Source: Celeribacter baekdonensis B30 (GTDB lineage: Bacteria; Pseudomonadota; Alphaproteobacteria; Rhodobacterales; Rhodobacteraceae). Taken from it: a stretch of 64,000 nt of DNA. Under the pieces are notes generated by a model. The model was not told the DNA's origin. It ran no database searches and saw nothing but the letters and a program-made list of their open reading frames with translations. Where the stretch lies: contig NZ_AMRK01000017.1 in the NCBI RefSeq assembly GCF_000299875.1, forward strand, positions 1 to 64,000, read 5' to 3'. Positions 50,200-60,743 of this stretch are shown in pieces. The first letter of the stretch is position 1; each line of letters opens with the position of its first letter. Position numbers and translations under genes: made by a program.

Positions 50200-51557
50200 T
50201 CCTAAGTGCCGAAGCCCTTGTCACCATGGACAAAGACCTGACCGTGATCCCCCACGGTGCGGTCTTGGTGCGCGGTGATACGATTGTGGCCACAGGCCCC
50301 GCGCGCGACCTGATCGCAGCACACCCGGAGGCCACGGTAAAGGACATGGGCCGAGCGGTGTTGATGCCCGGTCTGATCAATGCCCATGCCCATTCCGGCT
50401 TTCTGCGCGGCACCGCCGAACACCTGCCGGTTTGGGATTGGCTGACCCAACATATCAACCCGATGCACCGCGTGCTTTTGCCCGAAGAGGCGGAGGCCGC
50501 CAGCTATCTGTGCTACGCCGAAAGCCTCTTGGCGGGCACCACCACGGTGGTGGATATGTGGCGTTATATGGAGGGCTCGGCCCGTGCCGCCGAGATTCTT
50601 GGCAACCGGATTGTCGCCGTGCCTTACGTTGGCGAGCACCCCGATTACGACTATTTCGACACGCTCGATATGAATGAGGCGTTGATTGAGCGTTGGCATG
50701 GCAAGGCCGAGGGTCGGGTCACTGTCTGGGTCGGGTTGGAGCATCTGTTTTATGCCGATGAGGCCGGGCAACAGCGCGCTATCGACATGGCGAAAAGGCA
50801 CAACACCGGCTTTCACACCCATTGTTCCGAGGCCGATATTGAACTGGCCGAATTTAAAACCCGCTATGGCAAAAAGCCGATGGAGGTGTTTCGCGATCTG
50901 GGGTTCTTTGAGACGCCTCTGGCGATGTTTGCCCATGCCGTGTGGTTTTCGCCCGAAGAGATCGACCTGATCTCAAACTACAACGTATCGGTCGCCCATA
51001 ACCCGGTGTCGAACATGAAACTGGCCTCTGGCATCGCGCCCATTTCTGACATGTTGGCGGCGGGCATACCCGTGGGCATCGGCACGGATGGTGAGAAAGA
51101 GAACAACAATTTTGACATGTTCGAAGAGATGAAACTCACCTCCCTCAAGGGCAAATTGCGCCACCGCGACGCCGCCGCAATGGACAGTTGGGAGGTGTTG
51201 CGCATGGCGACCTCTTTGGGGGCCGAGGCCCTGGGGCTGGGCAATGTCACGGGGTCATTGGAACCGGGCAAAAAAGCCGACATCATCGCCCTGCGCGGCG
51301 ACACGCCGCGGATGACGCCATTTCACGCCGATGGGCGCTGGTTCAACATTCACCACAACCTGGTCCATGCCGTACGCGGCTCTGACGTCAAAATGACCAT
51401 GGTCAATGGCCAGATATGCGTCGAGGACGGCAAGCTGGTGAGCGGGGATGTGACCGAGATCATCGACCGGCTGAACCGCCTCACACCGGGGCATTTCACC
51501 CGCCGCCAGCTCTGGCTTGACGCCAATGGCGGCGGCACGACGCAATGGACCGATTGA
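50187..51557 (+). CDS. TrzA/AtzA-like amidohydrolase (N-heterocycle deaminase or hydrolase)
   Basis: Metal-dependent hydrolase of 456 residues of the COG0402 family. Motifs: NAHAHSGFLRG (HxH), FHTHCSEADIE, FAHAVWFSPEE and GIGTDGEKENNN (metal Asp). Relatives deaminate S-adenosylhomocysteine, methylthioadenosine, pterins or triazines. ATG at 50187 has GGAGG at 5 bases and lies within the 3' end of the GMC gene. Third deaminase-type enzyme of the locus; a distinct substrate position or intermediate is likely. Confidence 0.87.
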   Translation: MSDLILSAEALVTMDKDLTVIPHGAVLVRGDTIVATGPARDLIAAHPEATVKDMGRAVLMPGLINAHAHSGFLRGTAEHLPVWDWLTQHINPMHRVLLPEEAEAASYLCYAESLLAGTTTVVDMWRYMEGSARAAEILGNRIVAVPYVGEHPDYDYFDTLDMNEALIERWHGKAEGRVTVWVGLEHLFYADEAGQQRAIDMAKRHNTGFHTHCSEADIELAEFKTRYGKKPMEVFRDLGFFETPLAMFAHAVWFSPEEIDLISNYNVSVAHNPVSNMKLASGIAPISDMLAAGIPVGIGTDGEKENNNFDMFEEMKLTSLKGKLRHRDAAAMDSWEVLRMATSLGAEALGLGNVTGSLEPGKKADIIALRGDTPRMTPFHADGRWFNIHHNLVHAVRGSDVKMTMVNGQICVEDGKLVSGDVTEIIDRLNRLTPGHFTRRQLWLDANGGGTTQWTD

Positions 51558-51568
51558 GGAGCATCCAG

Positions 51569-52420
51569 ATGTCACAGACCTCACAAGGCACCAAAGATTC
51601 CGTCGCCCTCAACCAATGGTATGCGGTCGCCACGCTCACCGATTTGGACCGGATGGAGGAGACAAAGCTCTTGGGTCATCCGATCACTATCGGTCCGGGG
51701 AAATCCGTGATGCATAATGGTAAACCCCTGCCCATTCGGGAGAAATTCGAGTGTCTTTGGACCACGCTCGGCGCACCAAATACTGAGATTTTCGAAATCG
51801 AAGAGCGGTTTGAGCCCGAGCGGCGGGTTGTCACCTGTGGCTGGGTGACCATGCGGGCCTCTGGCCTGCGTGTGGTCGAAAATTTCCTCGACATGGCGCA
51901 TTTTCCCTTTGTCCACACCGACATTTTGGGCTCTGAACCGCACGCCGAGGTGCCCGTTTACAAATCCGAAATCCGCCGCAATGTGGACGAGGTCTGGGCC
52001 ACCAATTGCACCTTTTTTCAACCGCAAATGACCACAGCCCGCCCGGAGGGCGAATTCGCCCAACTGACCTACCGGGTGCCCAGTCCCTTTGTCGTCATGC
52101 TCTACCGCGAAGCACCAGATCAACCCGCCCACCGCGATGCCATTGCCCTGTTCATCCATCCAATCGAAGAGGGGCTATGTCGGGCGCAACCGGTGATGTA
52201 TCTGCTCGACCAGACCTCCAGCCATACCCAGCTTTTGCGCTTTGAACAGGTGATTTTCCTGCAAGACCGGATCATCGTCGAAAACCAACGCCCGCTGTTG
52301 TTGCCACTTGAGGCGCGCAGCGAAATCCCGACCCGCGCCGACAGTTCCTCGGTCGCCTATCGCCGCTGGTTGAAGGAAAAGGGGATTACCTTTGGCACGA
52401 CCACGCCGGAGGCCGCATGA
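51569..52420 (+). CDS. second Rieske-less oxygenase catalytic subunit
   Basis: Protein of 283 residues, clearly a paralogue of the one at 37593: both share ENFLDMAHFPFVHTDILGS, FLQDRII and YRRWLKEKG. Iron ligands D108, H111, H116 and probably D233 are in place. The N-terminal Rieske cluster loop is again absent, with the two flanking strands joined directly (LNQWYAVATLTDL, FECLWTTLG). The two copies could form a mixed trimer, as NdmA and NdmB do, or act on different intermediates. ATG at 51569 has AGGAG at 7 bases; its stop overlaps the Mo-hydroxylase start (ATGA). Confidence 0.85.
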   Translation: MSQTSQGTKDSVALNQWYAVATLTDLDRMEETKLLGHPITIGPGKSVMHNGKPLPIREKFECLWTTLGAPNTEIFEIEERFEPERRVVTCGWVTMRASGLRVVENFLDMAHFPFVHTDILGSEPHAEVPVYKSEIRRNVDEVWATNCTFFQPQMTTARPEGEFAQLTYRVPSPFVVMLYREAPDQPAHRDAIALFIHPIEEGLCRAQPVMYLLDQTSSHTQLLRFEQVIFLQDRIIVENQRPLLLPLEARSEIPTRADSSSVAYRRWLKEKGITFGTTTPEAA

Positions 52421-55400
52421 GGGTCAGCCACCCCCGCACATTGGCCGAGGCCGAGGCCCTGATTGCCACAGGCGCGCAGGCCGTGGTCGGCGGCACGGGG
52501 CATCAGTTTCGCTGGTCCCAAGGACAGACACGGCCCGATCACCTCGTCAACATAGGCCCACTTTTACCAAATGGGATCAATGGCTTGACCATCGGCGCGG
52601 GCACCTCCCTTGAGGACATCCGCCGCGCCGGATTGCCGCTTTTATCACAGGCGTGCAGGGATGTCGGCGCACCCAATATTCGTCGTCTCGCAACGCTGGG
52701 CGGCAATATCGGTTTTGGTGCGGGCTGTCTCATTCCGGCGCTTTTGGCACTGGATGCCGAACTGAACACCACACGCGGCCCACGTCCTTTGCGCGACCAT
52801 CTGCGCGACCCAAAAGGCCTCATCCTCTCCATGACCCTCCGCCCGCTGGAGCGCTCAATTTGGCGCAAAATCGGACTGCGCGCCGCGTTCACGCCCGCAA
52901 TGATCGTCAGCGCCGGAACACTCGCCTCGCAGGACGGTCGGATCACCGATCTGCGCCTCTCGGTAGGGGGCGGTATCGTCGCGCCGCAGCGGCTTACAGA
53001 GGTCGAAACATGGCTCATCGGGCAGGTTTTGACAAAGGTTGACATGGCCGATCTTGAGACGCGGGTTTTCGCGGCCATCGACGCGCCATCTTGTGCCTTT
53101 CGCAGTGCGGGCTACCGCAAACGTGTCGCCGCCAAAGTGATCTCTCATGGCCTGCTCGGGCCAGGCCTCAAAACCCATTGCCCCAAAACCCTCCGCCCCA
53201 GCCCAACCCCGCCCCTGGCTCTCGCCGCACTCTCGCGGCAGGGCGGCGGCGACCGCTGGCACACCCGCCCGGACATGCCCGCAAAGGTGCGTGGCGCCCT
53301 GCCCTATCTGACCGATGTGCGCGCGCCCGGCATGTTGGTCGGGCGTATCCTGCGCGCCGCTCACCCTCATGCCGAAATCCTGCGCATTGACACGCGCCAG
53401 GCCGAGGCACTGCCGGGGGTGCATGCCGTGGTCACCCATCGCGACATCACCGGGCTCAACGGCTTTGGCATCGTCTTCCAAGACCAGCCCGCGCTCTGTG
53501 CCGACAAAGTGCGTTACACCGGTGATCCGGTCGCCGCCGTCGCCGCGATTGATGCGCAAGTGGCTGAGGCGGCGCTGGCGCTGATCGAAGTCGAGTATGC
53601 GCCTTTACCCGATGTCACCGACCCGGAGATGGCATTGATGCCCGGTGCCGCGCGTGTGCATGACAGTGGCAATCTTGTCAGTGAGATCGCCCATGCCAAG
53701 GGCGATCTCACTGACGGCTGGGCCAAGGCCGTGCATGTGGTCGAAGACACCTACGTCACCCCGCGCCAGATGCACGGGTTTATGGAAACCGAAGGTGGCT
53801 GGGCCGCACCGGATGGGCCTCAGCACAACGGAATCTTAGTCTGTGCCGGGGGCCAGCATGGTGCCCGCGATCGGTTGCAACTGTCGCGCATTCTCGACCT
53901 CCCCGAGGACAAAATCCGCGTGATTTCTTCGCCCACGGGCGGAGCGTTTGGGGGCAAGGACGAATTGACGGTCCAACCCATTTTGGCACTTTTGGCGCGC
54001 AAATCCGGCCGCGCCGTGCGGCTACACCTCAGCCGCGCTGAAAGTGTTCAGGCCGGGATCAAGCGCAATCCGATGCGCATTCGGATGAAAACCGGCTGTG
54101 ACGCAACGGGGCGTTTGGTGGCGCAAGAGGTCGATGTCGTCGCCGATTGCGGTGCCTATGCGTCGTTGTCGCCCGGCGTTTTAGAAACCGCGATGGAACA
54201 TGCCGCCGGACCTTATGTGATTGAAAACATTCAAACACGCGGGCGGCTCGCCTATACCAACAATGGCACATGCGGCGCGTTTCGTGGCTTTGGTGCCAAT
54301 CAGATGAGCTATGCGATTGAATGTCAGATGGACCGTCTGGCGGCAAAAGCGAGGCTTGATCCGGTGGCGATCCGCAGGCTGAACATGCGTGTGCCTGGCA
54401 GTCCCGGTTTTCTGAGCCAAAGAGTTGCGCCCTCTGAGCGCCTGCTTGAAATGCTCGACGCCGCCTCAAGCTCGCCGCTTTGGAGTGCCCGAGAGACCAA
54501 TCCCGACGAGATCATCGGCACCGGCATGGCGCTGAATTATCAGGGCAACGGACTTGGCACTTTGCCCGAGGATGAGGCGGAATTTGCGCTGCGTTTGAAG
54601 GGCGGAAAAATCGAAGTGCTCTGTGGTCTCGATGAGATGGGTCAGGGCCTAATCGCCTCGCTTCATGCCGAACTTTCCACGCGTTTGGGCGTGGCCCGCG
54701 ATGACAGTCGTGGGGTGTTTGGCGACACCGGAACCGCCCCCGACAGCGGTTCGACCACCGCCTCGCGCGGCGGCTATGTGGTCTGGCGCGGGATCAAGGA
54801 GACGGCACCGGCGTTTGAGACCGAACTCCTGTCGCAGGCAGGTGCCAAACTTGGCCTACCCCCTGCGGAACTGCGACTTGTCCCCGGCGGGATTGGCGCG
54901 CGCGGGGCCAATACACCCACGCCGCTGTTGCGGTTTGACGCCATGGCCGATAGCGCCACCTTCACCACGCAGTTCTCTTTTCCAAAGTCGGATTACACCA
55001 AAGGCAACGCCCGCCTGATTTTCGCTTTTGCCACGACATTGACGCGTGTGGCCGTGAACCGGATCAGCGGGCAGGTCCGCGTGCTTGATCTTGAGATGCA
55101 TACCGCCGCCGGACCCGTGATCGACATGGCGTCCTATTTGGGCCAGATGGAGGGCGGGTTGATCCAAGGCCTGGGCTTCACCTTGACCGAGGATATGCTG
55201 ATGCAGGATGGCCGCCCGGTGACCGCAAATTTTGACAGCTATATGATGCCAACGGTGCGCGATGTGCCCAACACCATGCGGATCACCGCTCTTGAAGATC
55301 TTGACCCCGGTGACCCCTATGGCCCGCGCGGAGCGGGGGAGTTGGGCATTGGTGCGGTGACGCCCGCGATTGCCAATGCGGTGTTTGATGCAATTGGACG

Positions 55401-55475
55401 CTGGCCGGTGGTGGCGCCGTTTGCCCCAGAGAGCCTTTTGGATGTGATCGCATCCTTTGAGGCGGAGGCCCAAAC

Positions 55476-55479
<4 letters not shown>
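52417..55479 (+). CDS. xanthine dehydrogenase-family protein: FAD domain fused to molybdopterin domain
   Basis: Single frame of 1020 residues. Residues about 1-250 are the FAD-binding (CoxM-like) subunit, with VVGGTGHQF and LATLGGNIGFGAG. After a Pro-rich linker (about 252-288), residues 290-1020 are the molybdopterin large subunit, with GGAFGGKDEL, AFRGFGANQMSY and the active-site Glu (about E975) in GPRGAGELG. The 2Fe-2S subunit is encoded next with a 4-base overlap. Together they would hydroxylate an N-heterocycle with water as oxygen source. FAD and Mo domains are usually separate genes, or fused after the 2Fe-2S domain, so this arrangement is uncommon. Substrate unknown; a purine, pterin or other heterocycle fits. 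Confidence 0.9.
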
Positions 55480-55933
<454 letters not shown>

Positions 55934-55937
<4 letters not shown>

Positions 55938-57442
55938 CATTCACCTTGACCCCACATGCGCCCAAAACCGACGGTGCCCTGGCGTTTTTGGCCCGGCCCG
56001 CGCAACCGATTTGGATCGGCGGGGAATGGCAGATATTGCCCGATCAGTTTGACAGCCATGATCCCGCCACGGGCGGGCTTTTGACCCGCCTTTCCCGAGC
56101 AGGCGCAACTGAGGCCGATGCGGCGGTGGCGTCGGCGCATGAGGCGCTTGTCTCCCCCGCATGGCGCGGGATGCTGCCCGCCACGCGTCAGGCCTTGCTG
56201 TGGAACATCGCCGATCTGATCGAGGCCCACGCCGATGAATTGGCCGAATTGGAAAGCCTTGATCAGGGCAAAACATTCGCCACCGCGCGGTTCGGCGAAC
56301 TCCCCGGTGCCATCGCGCAGTTTCGCTATTACGCCGGGTTTGCGACCAAATTGACCGGTGAGAGCATCACGCCTTCAATCGGTTACGCCCCTGCGGGCAA
56401 ACAGGTCATGGCCTATACCCGGCGCGAACCTGTCGGCGTTGTGGCCGCGATCACGCCATGGAATTCGCCCCTTTTGATGGCGGCAATGAAACTGGCGCCT
56501 GCGCTTTGCGCGGGCTGCACCGTGATTTTGAAACCGGCCGAGGAAACATCACTGACCGCGATCCGGCTCTGTAAATTGATCGAAGAGGCGGGGATGCCCA
56601 AGGGCGTGGTCAACCTGTTGACTGGCTTTGGACATGAGGTCGGAGAGGCCTTGGCCACACATGCGGGTGTCGCCAAAGTGGCCTTTACCGGATCGACCGA
56701 AATCGGACGGCATTTGTTGGGCTCGGCCAAGGGCAACCTCAAAAAACTGACACTCGAACTCGGGGGCAAATCCCCGGCGATTGTGATGGCGGATGCCGAT
56801 CTTGATCTGGCGGTGCCGGGTGTAGCGCGCGGGATTTTTGCCAATTCGGGACAGGTCTGTGTGGCCGGGTCTCGCATCTATGTTCAGCGCGCACTCTATG
56901 ATCAATTTGCCGAACGGCTGGTGCAGGCCGCACTTGCGCTGCGCCTTGGGCACGGGTTGGCACCGGACAGCGATCTTGGCCCGCTCATCAACGCCACACA
57001 TGCCGCGCGGGTCGCGGGGATTGTCGACCAAGGTCGCGCCGAGGGGGCCGAAATTTTGACCGGAGGCGGGCAAATCGACGAAGCACCCGCGTTTTTTCAA
57101 CCAACGATCCTGACTGGCGTGCGCCCCGACATGGCCTTGATGCGGGATGAGATTTTCGGCCCGGTGACGGCACTCACCCCATTTGACACGCCAGAGGAGG
57201 CCTTGGGCCTCGCCAATGACAGCGAATACGGCTTGGCGGCCTCGGTCTGGACCGAAAACCTCAGCCACGCGCACAAACTGGCGGCGGCAATCCATGCGGG
57301 CACGGTCTGGGTCAATTGCCATAGCTATTTTTCACCGGAACTGCCGAAAGGCGGGATCAAGGCCTCGGGTTGGGGCGTGGAAAACAGCGCGCAAGGCTTG
57401 GACAATTACCTGGAGAATAAAACCGTCTGCATGGTGATTTAG
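55934..57442 (+). CDS. aldehyde dehydrogenase
   Basis: NAD(P)+-dependent enzyme of 502 residues of the betaine-aldehyde dehydrogenase type. Key motifs: ITPWNSPLLMAAMK, general-base Glu in LELGGKSPAIV and the catalytic Cys in NSGQVCVAGSR. It would oxidise an aldehyde made by the GMC enzyme or released by the oxygenase. ATG at 55934 has AAAGGA upstream and overlaps the 2Fe-2S gene stop. It is the last gene of the plus operon and converges on opgC. Confidence 0.93.
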
Positions 57443-57517
57443 GGCCGCAAGATACGGCTTGGAGCCAAAAGTCGCCGCTTTGCAGATAAGAAAATGGCCC
57501 GCAGCACCGCTTGAAAA

Positions 57518-58699
57518 CTACCCGACCCGCGCCACGGCGGGCTTGGCCAATTGCCATTTGATCCGGGCAAAGCCCATTTGCACCGCCAAACCGACAAACA
57601 CATAGGCCAGGTCAAAGATCCACGGATCATAGATCAGCGCCGCTTTGATCGACTGGCCGAGGATCGACAAAACCGTGCCAAGCGCAAAACAGCCAAGACC
57701 AAACCGCCCCATCAATTGGATCGGCCAAACCCAACGGCTGGCAGAGAGGTGTGTCACCCAATTTTGCGTCGAGAGGAAATATACCAGTGCCAACACATGG
57801 ATCAGACGCGGGGCGGCAAGAAAGGTTTTGTCGAAATTGGTGATGTAAAATGGCGCCCCAAGGCTGCGCAAAACGCCCAACCCGCTGCTGCCAACCTCAC
57901 GGATCGCGTCGATTTTCATCCAGCCCAGAATGAGCACCAAGATCGTCAGTGACAGCCATTTGGCCCAGGCCACATTTGGCACCAACCGCTGACCCGCCTT
58001 CAACCGCATCCCACAGGCAAGCCCGATGGCAAAGAGGAATTGCCACGCGAACGGGTTGAAAAACCAACCGCCGGGATTGGGATAGGCGGGCACGTTGAGG
58101 CGGGTTTCACCGGTGAAAATCCAAAGCGCGAATGACCCGCCCAGCATGATCCAGATATTGCGTTGCCCGACCAGGATCATCACCGGCGTCATCAGCAACA
58201 AGGCCGCATACATCGGCAAAATGTTCAGATAGCCGAACTGATGGCCCAATGTGGCGATCCCAATCGTCGCTTGCACCGGGGCTTTCATCCACGGGCCAAC
58301 GTTGTTGACCTTCCACATCTTGTCGGCGCCGAACCAATAGGCCGCGCCCAGCATGATCGCCAAAGAGATCACGGAAATCACCAGATGCACGGAGTAAAGC
58401 GTCCAGGCCCGGCCCCAACATTTCGCCACAGCCCGCCACAACGGCAAACGCACAAAGGCCAAAGGATAAGCCAGCCCCGCCGCCATCCCGGACATGAAAA
58501 CGAACCCTTCGGCCGCATCCGAGAAGCCGAAATTGCGATTGGTAAGGACCTCAAGCGGGTTGCCGGGCACATGGTTGATGAAAATCATCACCAAGGCGAG
58601 CCCCCGGAAAAAGTCGAGCCTGGGGTCTCGTGCATTCGGGCCACGAGAGGATACGGGCACGCCAATCGGTGCGGAGGAGGACGGTTTGGTATGGGACAT
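57518..58699 (-). CDS. opgC: OpgC protein, periplasmic glucan modification
   Basis: Integral membrane acyltransferase-3-like protein of 393 residues with about ten hydrophobic segments. The N-terminal RDPRLDFFRGLALVMIFINH is typical of OpgC. In Rhodobacter sphaeroides OpgC succinylates osmoregulated periplasmic glucans. The ATG at 58699 lies just after the opgH stop codon, so it is part of the opg operon; an upstream in-frame Met lies inside opgH. Confidence 0.9.
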   Translation of the reverse strand: MSHTKPSSSAPIGVPVSSRGPNARDPRLDFFRGLALVMIFINHVPGNPLEVLTNRNFGFSDAAEGFVFMSGMAAGLAYPLAFVRLPLWRAVAKCWGRAWTLYSVHLVISVISLAIMLGAAYWFGADKMWKVNNVGPWMKAPVQATIGIATLGHQFGYLNILPMYAALLLMTPVMILVGQRNIWIMLGGSFALWIFTGETRLNVPAYPNPGGWFFNPFAWQFLFAIGLACGMRLKAGQRLVPNVAWAKWLSLTILVLILGWMKIDAIREVGSSGLGVLRSLGAPFYITNFDKTFLAAPRLIHVLALVYFLSTQNWVTHLSASRWVWPIQLMGRFGLGCFALGTVLSILGQSIKAALIYDPWIFDLAYVFVGLAVQMGFARIKWQLAKPAVARVG

Positions 58700-58700
58700 A

Positions 58701-60509
58701 TCAGGCAGGGATTTCAGCCACTTGGGCATTGGGCACGACGACACTTGGGGAAGTGTCATCCCAAAGCGCGACAATCCGGCGATGATCGGTGATGACCTGC
58801 GGCAGGGCGGTTTCTTCCGGCGTCAGAAACACCGGCGGGTGAGAGGGCTTTGATGTCATCCAGATCACCAAAGGCGCCACCACCAAGGGTACGCCAATCG
58901 GCAAAACCCAAAGCATCAGGTTGGGGGCGAAACTATGGGTGAGTGCCATCACCACGATGCCCCACAGTTGAATCCACCACCCGGCGGCATAGGCCTCGGG
59001 AAATGTCAGCCGCCCGTCACCACGTGTCTGCGCTGGCCAACCGCCATCGCGCCCCATCACCACCTGCATCACCGCCCGGGTTTGCCACATCAACATGATC
59101 GGCGCGTTGATCGAGGATTGGATGAGCTCGGTTATCATGCTGCGCAGGGCCGTGACTGTACCGCCAAACTCCGCCACCCGCCCACGCGCGATGGCATCGA
59201 GTAGGATCAACACTTTGGGAAAAACCAAAAGGCCAAAGACACCCACCGCAACCCCCACCGCTTTCGAGGTTTGATCAGAGGGAAACACCGGAAACAATTG
59301 GAACGGTTCAGGAAAGAAATCCGGTTCAGGCGCGGTCGCAGTGGCGTAGAGGTTGGAGGCCAGAAACATCACCCAAAACAGCGGCGCGACGTAGCTGAGG
59401 ATGCCTTGGAAAAACACGAACCGCGACCAGCCCTTGAGGCCCGGCGCAGAAATCACCCGGATATGTTGTAAATTGCCCTGACACCAGCGCCGATCGCGTT
59501 TGGCGAAATCAATCATGTTTTCGGGGCCTTCCTCAAAAGACCCCGCCAAATCTGGATCAAGTCGCACCCCCCATCCGGCGCGCGCCAAAAGCGCCGCTTC
59601 GACGTAATCGTGGCTGAGGATATGACCGCCAAAGGGCGGCGGGCCGGAGAGTTCGGGCAGCGCACAGCTTTCCGCAAAGGCCCGCACCCGCACCATGGCG
59701 TTGTGGCCCCAAAACGGGCCCGTGACGCCTTGCATCGCGGCCTGACCCTGGGCAAAGACCGGCGAATAGAACCCGGCGGAAAATTGCATGGCACGGCCAA
59801 AGCGCGAGCGCGCGCCGGTGATGCGCGGCAGGGTTTGCAACAGACCAAGCTCGGGGGCCGCCTGCATCCGGCGCACCATTTCAACAATGGTTTCGCCTTC
59901 CATCAAACTGTCGGCATCCAAGATCAGCGCGAAATCATATTGCCCGCCCGAGGTCTCAAAAAAGTCCTGAATATTACCCGCTTTGCGGCCAATATTGCGC
60001 GCCCGTCTACGGTAGAAAAACCGGGGGGCTTTCCCTAAGGCGACCCGCGCGTCTTGGCCGCGGTCAGACCAAAGATGCACGAACCACCGCTCTTCTTCGG
60101 GCCCCACTCGGTCATTTTGCGTATCAGACAGGATAGCAAAATCAAATTGTTCGGCCACACCAAGCCGGGTGAGCGAGACGTCCATCGCCGCCACGCGGGC
60201 AAAAACCACCGCAGGATCTTCGTTATAGACGGGCATCAAAATCGCGGTGCGGGTCGTAAGCGGCGTGTTCAGATATGCGGGGGGGTTTCGGGCCGAAATA
60301 AGCCCCTCCACCGATTGCATCGCGCCCCAAGCCAGCCAAAATGTCGTGATAAACACAAGCGCAGCCCGCACACCATCGACCATCTGATAGCCGTCCGCCG
60401 CGCCGAATTGCAAAAACAATGCCGCCGCGCCGATCCCAAGGCCAACACTGATCAGCAACGCCAAAGCACGCGCAGAACGCGCGCCGCTGGGGGACGTCGA
60501 TTGGCTCAT
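58701..60509 (-). CDS. opgH: glucans biosynthesis glucosyltransferase OpgH
   Basis: Inner-membrane GT2 enzyme of 602 residues that polymerises and exports the beta-glucan backbone from UDP-glucose. Two N-terminal membrane segments precede the catalytic domain (TAILMPVYNEDP; DxD in LILDADSLMEG; HDYVEAALL; RDRRWCQGNLQH as the QxxRW-type motif), followed by further C-terminal membrane segments. It is shorter than E. coli OpgH (847) because of reduced termini, as in Rhodobacter. Start is 3 bases after the opgI stop. Confidence 0.93.
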   Translation of the reverse strand: MSQSTSPSGARSARALALLISVGLGIGAAALFLQFGAADGYQMVDGVRAALVFITTFWLAWGAMQSVEGLISARNPPAYLNTPLTTRTAILMPVYNEDPAVVFARVAAMDVSLTRLGVAEQFDFAILSDTQNDRVGPEEERWFVHLWSDRGQDARVALGKAPRFFYRRRARNIGRKAGNIQDFFETSGGQYDFALILDADSLMEGETIVEMVRRMQAAPELGLLQTLPRITGARSRFGRAMQFSAGFYSPVFAQGQAAMQGVTGPFWGHNAMVRVRAFAESCALPELSGPPPFGGHILSHDYVEAALLARAGWGVRLDPDLAGSFEEGPENMIDFAKRDRRWCQGNLQHIRVISAPGLKGWSRFVFFQGILSYVAPLFWVMFLASNLYATATAPEPDFFPEPFQLFPVFPSDQTSKAVGVAVGVFGLLVFPKVLILLDAIARGRVAEFGGTVTALRSMITELIQSSINAPIMLMWQTRAVMQVVMGRDGGWPAQTRGDGRLTFPEAYAAGWWIQLWGIVVMALTHSFAPNLMLWVLPIGVPLVVAPLVIWMTSKPSHPPVFLTPEETALPQVITDHRRIVALWDDTSPSVVVPNAQVAEIPA

Positions 60510-60512
60510 TGG

Positions 60513-60743
60513 TTATCTGCCACGCGCAGTGCGACCGATACCGGAGGCGAAAACCCCGATGAGGCGCGACAAAAACGGTGTCTGTGCCACGGCCTCCGCA
60601 AGGGGCCGTTCGATCACCTGCCGGGGCATCGCCAAAGGCGCATGAGGCAGACGCGCCGCACGCAAAATCTCCGCGTGACGCGTACCGATGGCCCGCGCGT
60701 GTGCGTCCTGCGCCGCATCAGAAAGAGACCCTTGCATCATCAT
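60513..60743 (-). CDS. opgI: small protein between opgG and opgH, OpgI-like
   Basis: Protein of about 76 residues whose ATG (60743) overlaps the opgG stop codon (ATGA) and whose stop is 3 bases before opgH. This is the place of opgI in the Rhodobacter sphaeroides opgGIH operon. The sequence is Ala/Arg-rich and soluble, with a helical middle (HAEILRAARL) and no known domain. Position, not sequence comparison, is the basis for the name. Confidence 0.75.
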   Translation of the reverse strand: MMMQGSLSDAAQDAHARAIGTRHAEILRAARLPHAPLAMPRQVIERPLAEAVAQTPFLSRLIGVFASGIGRTARGR

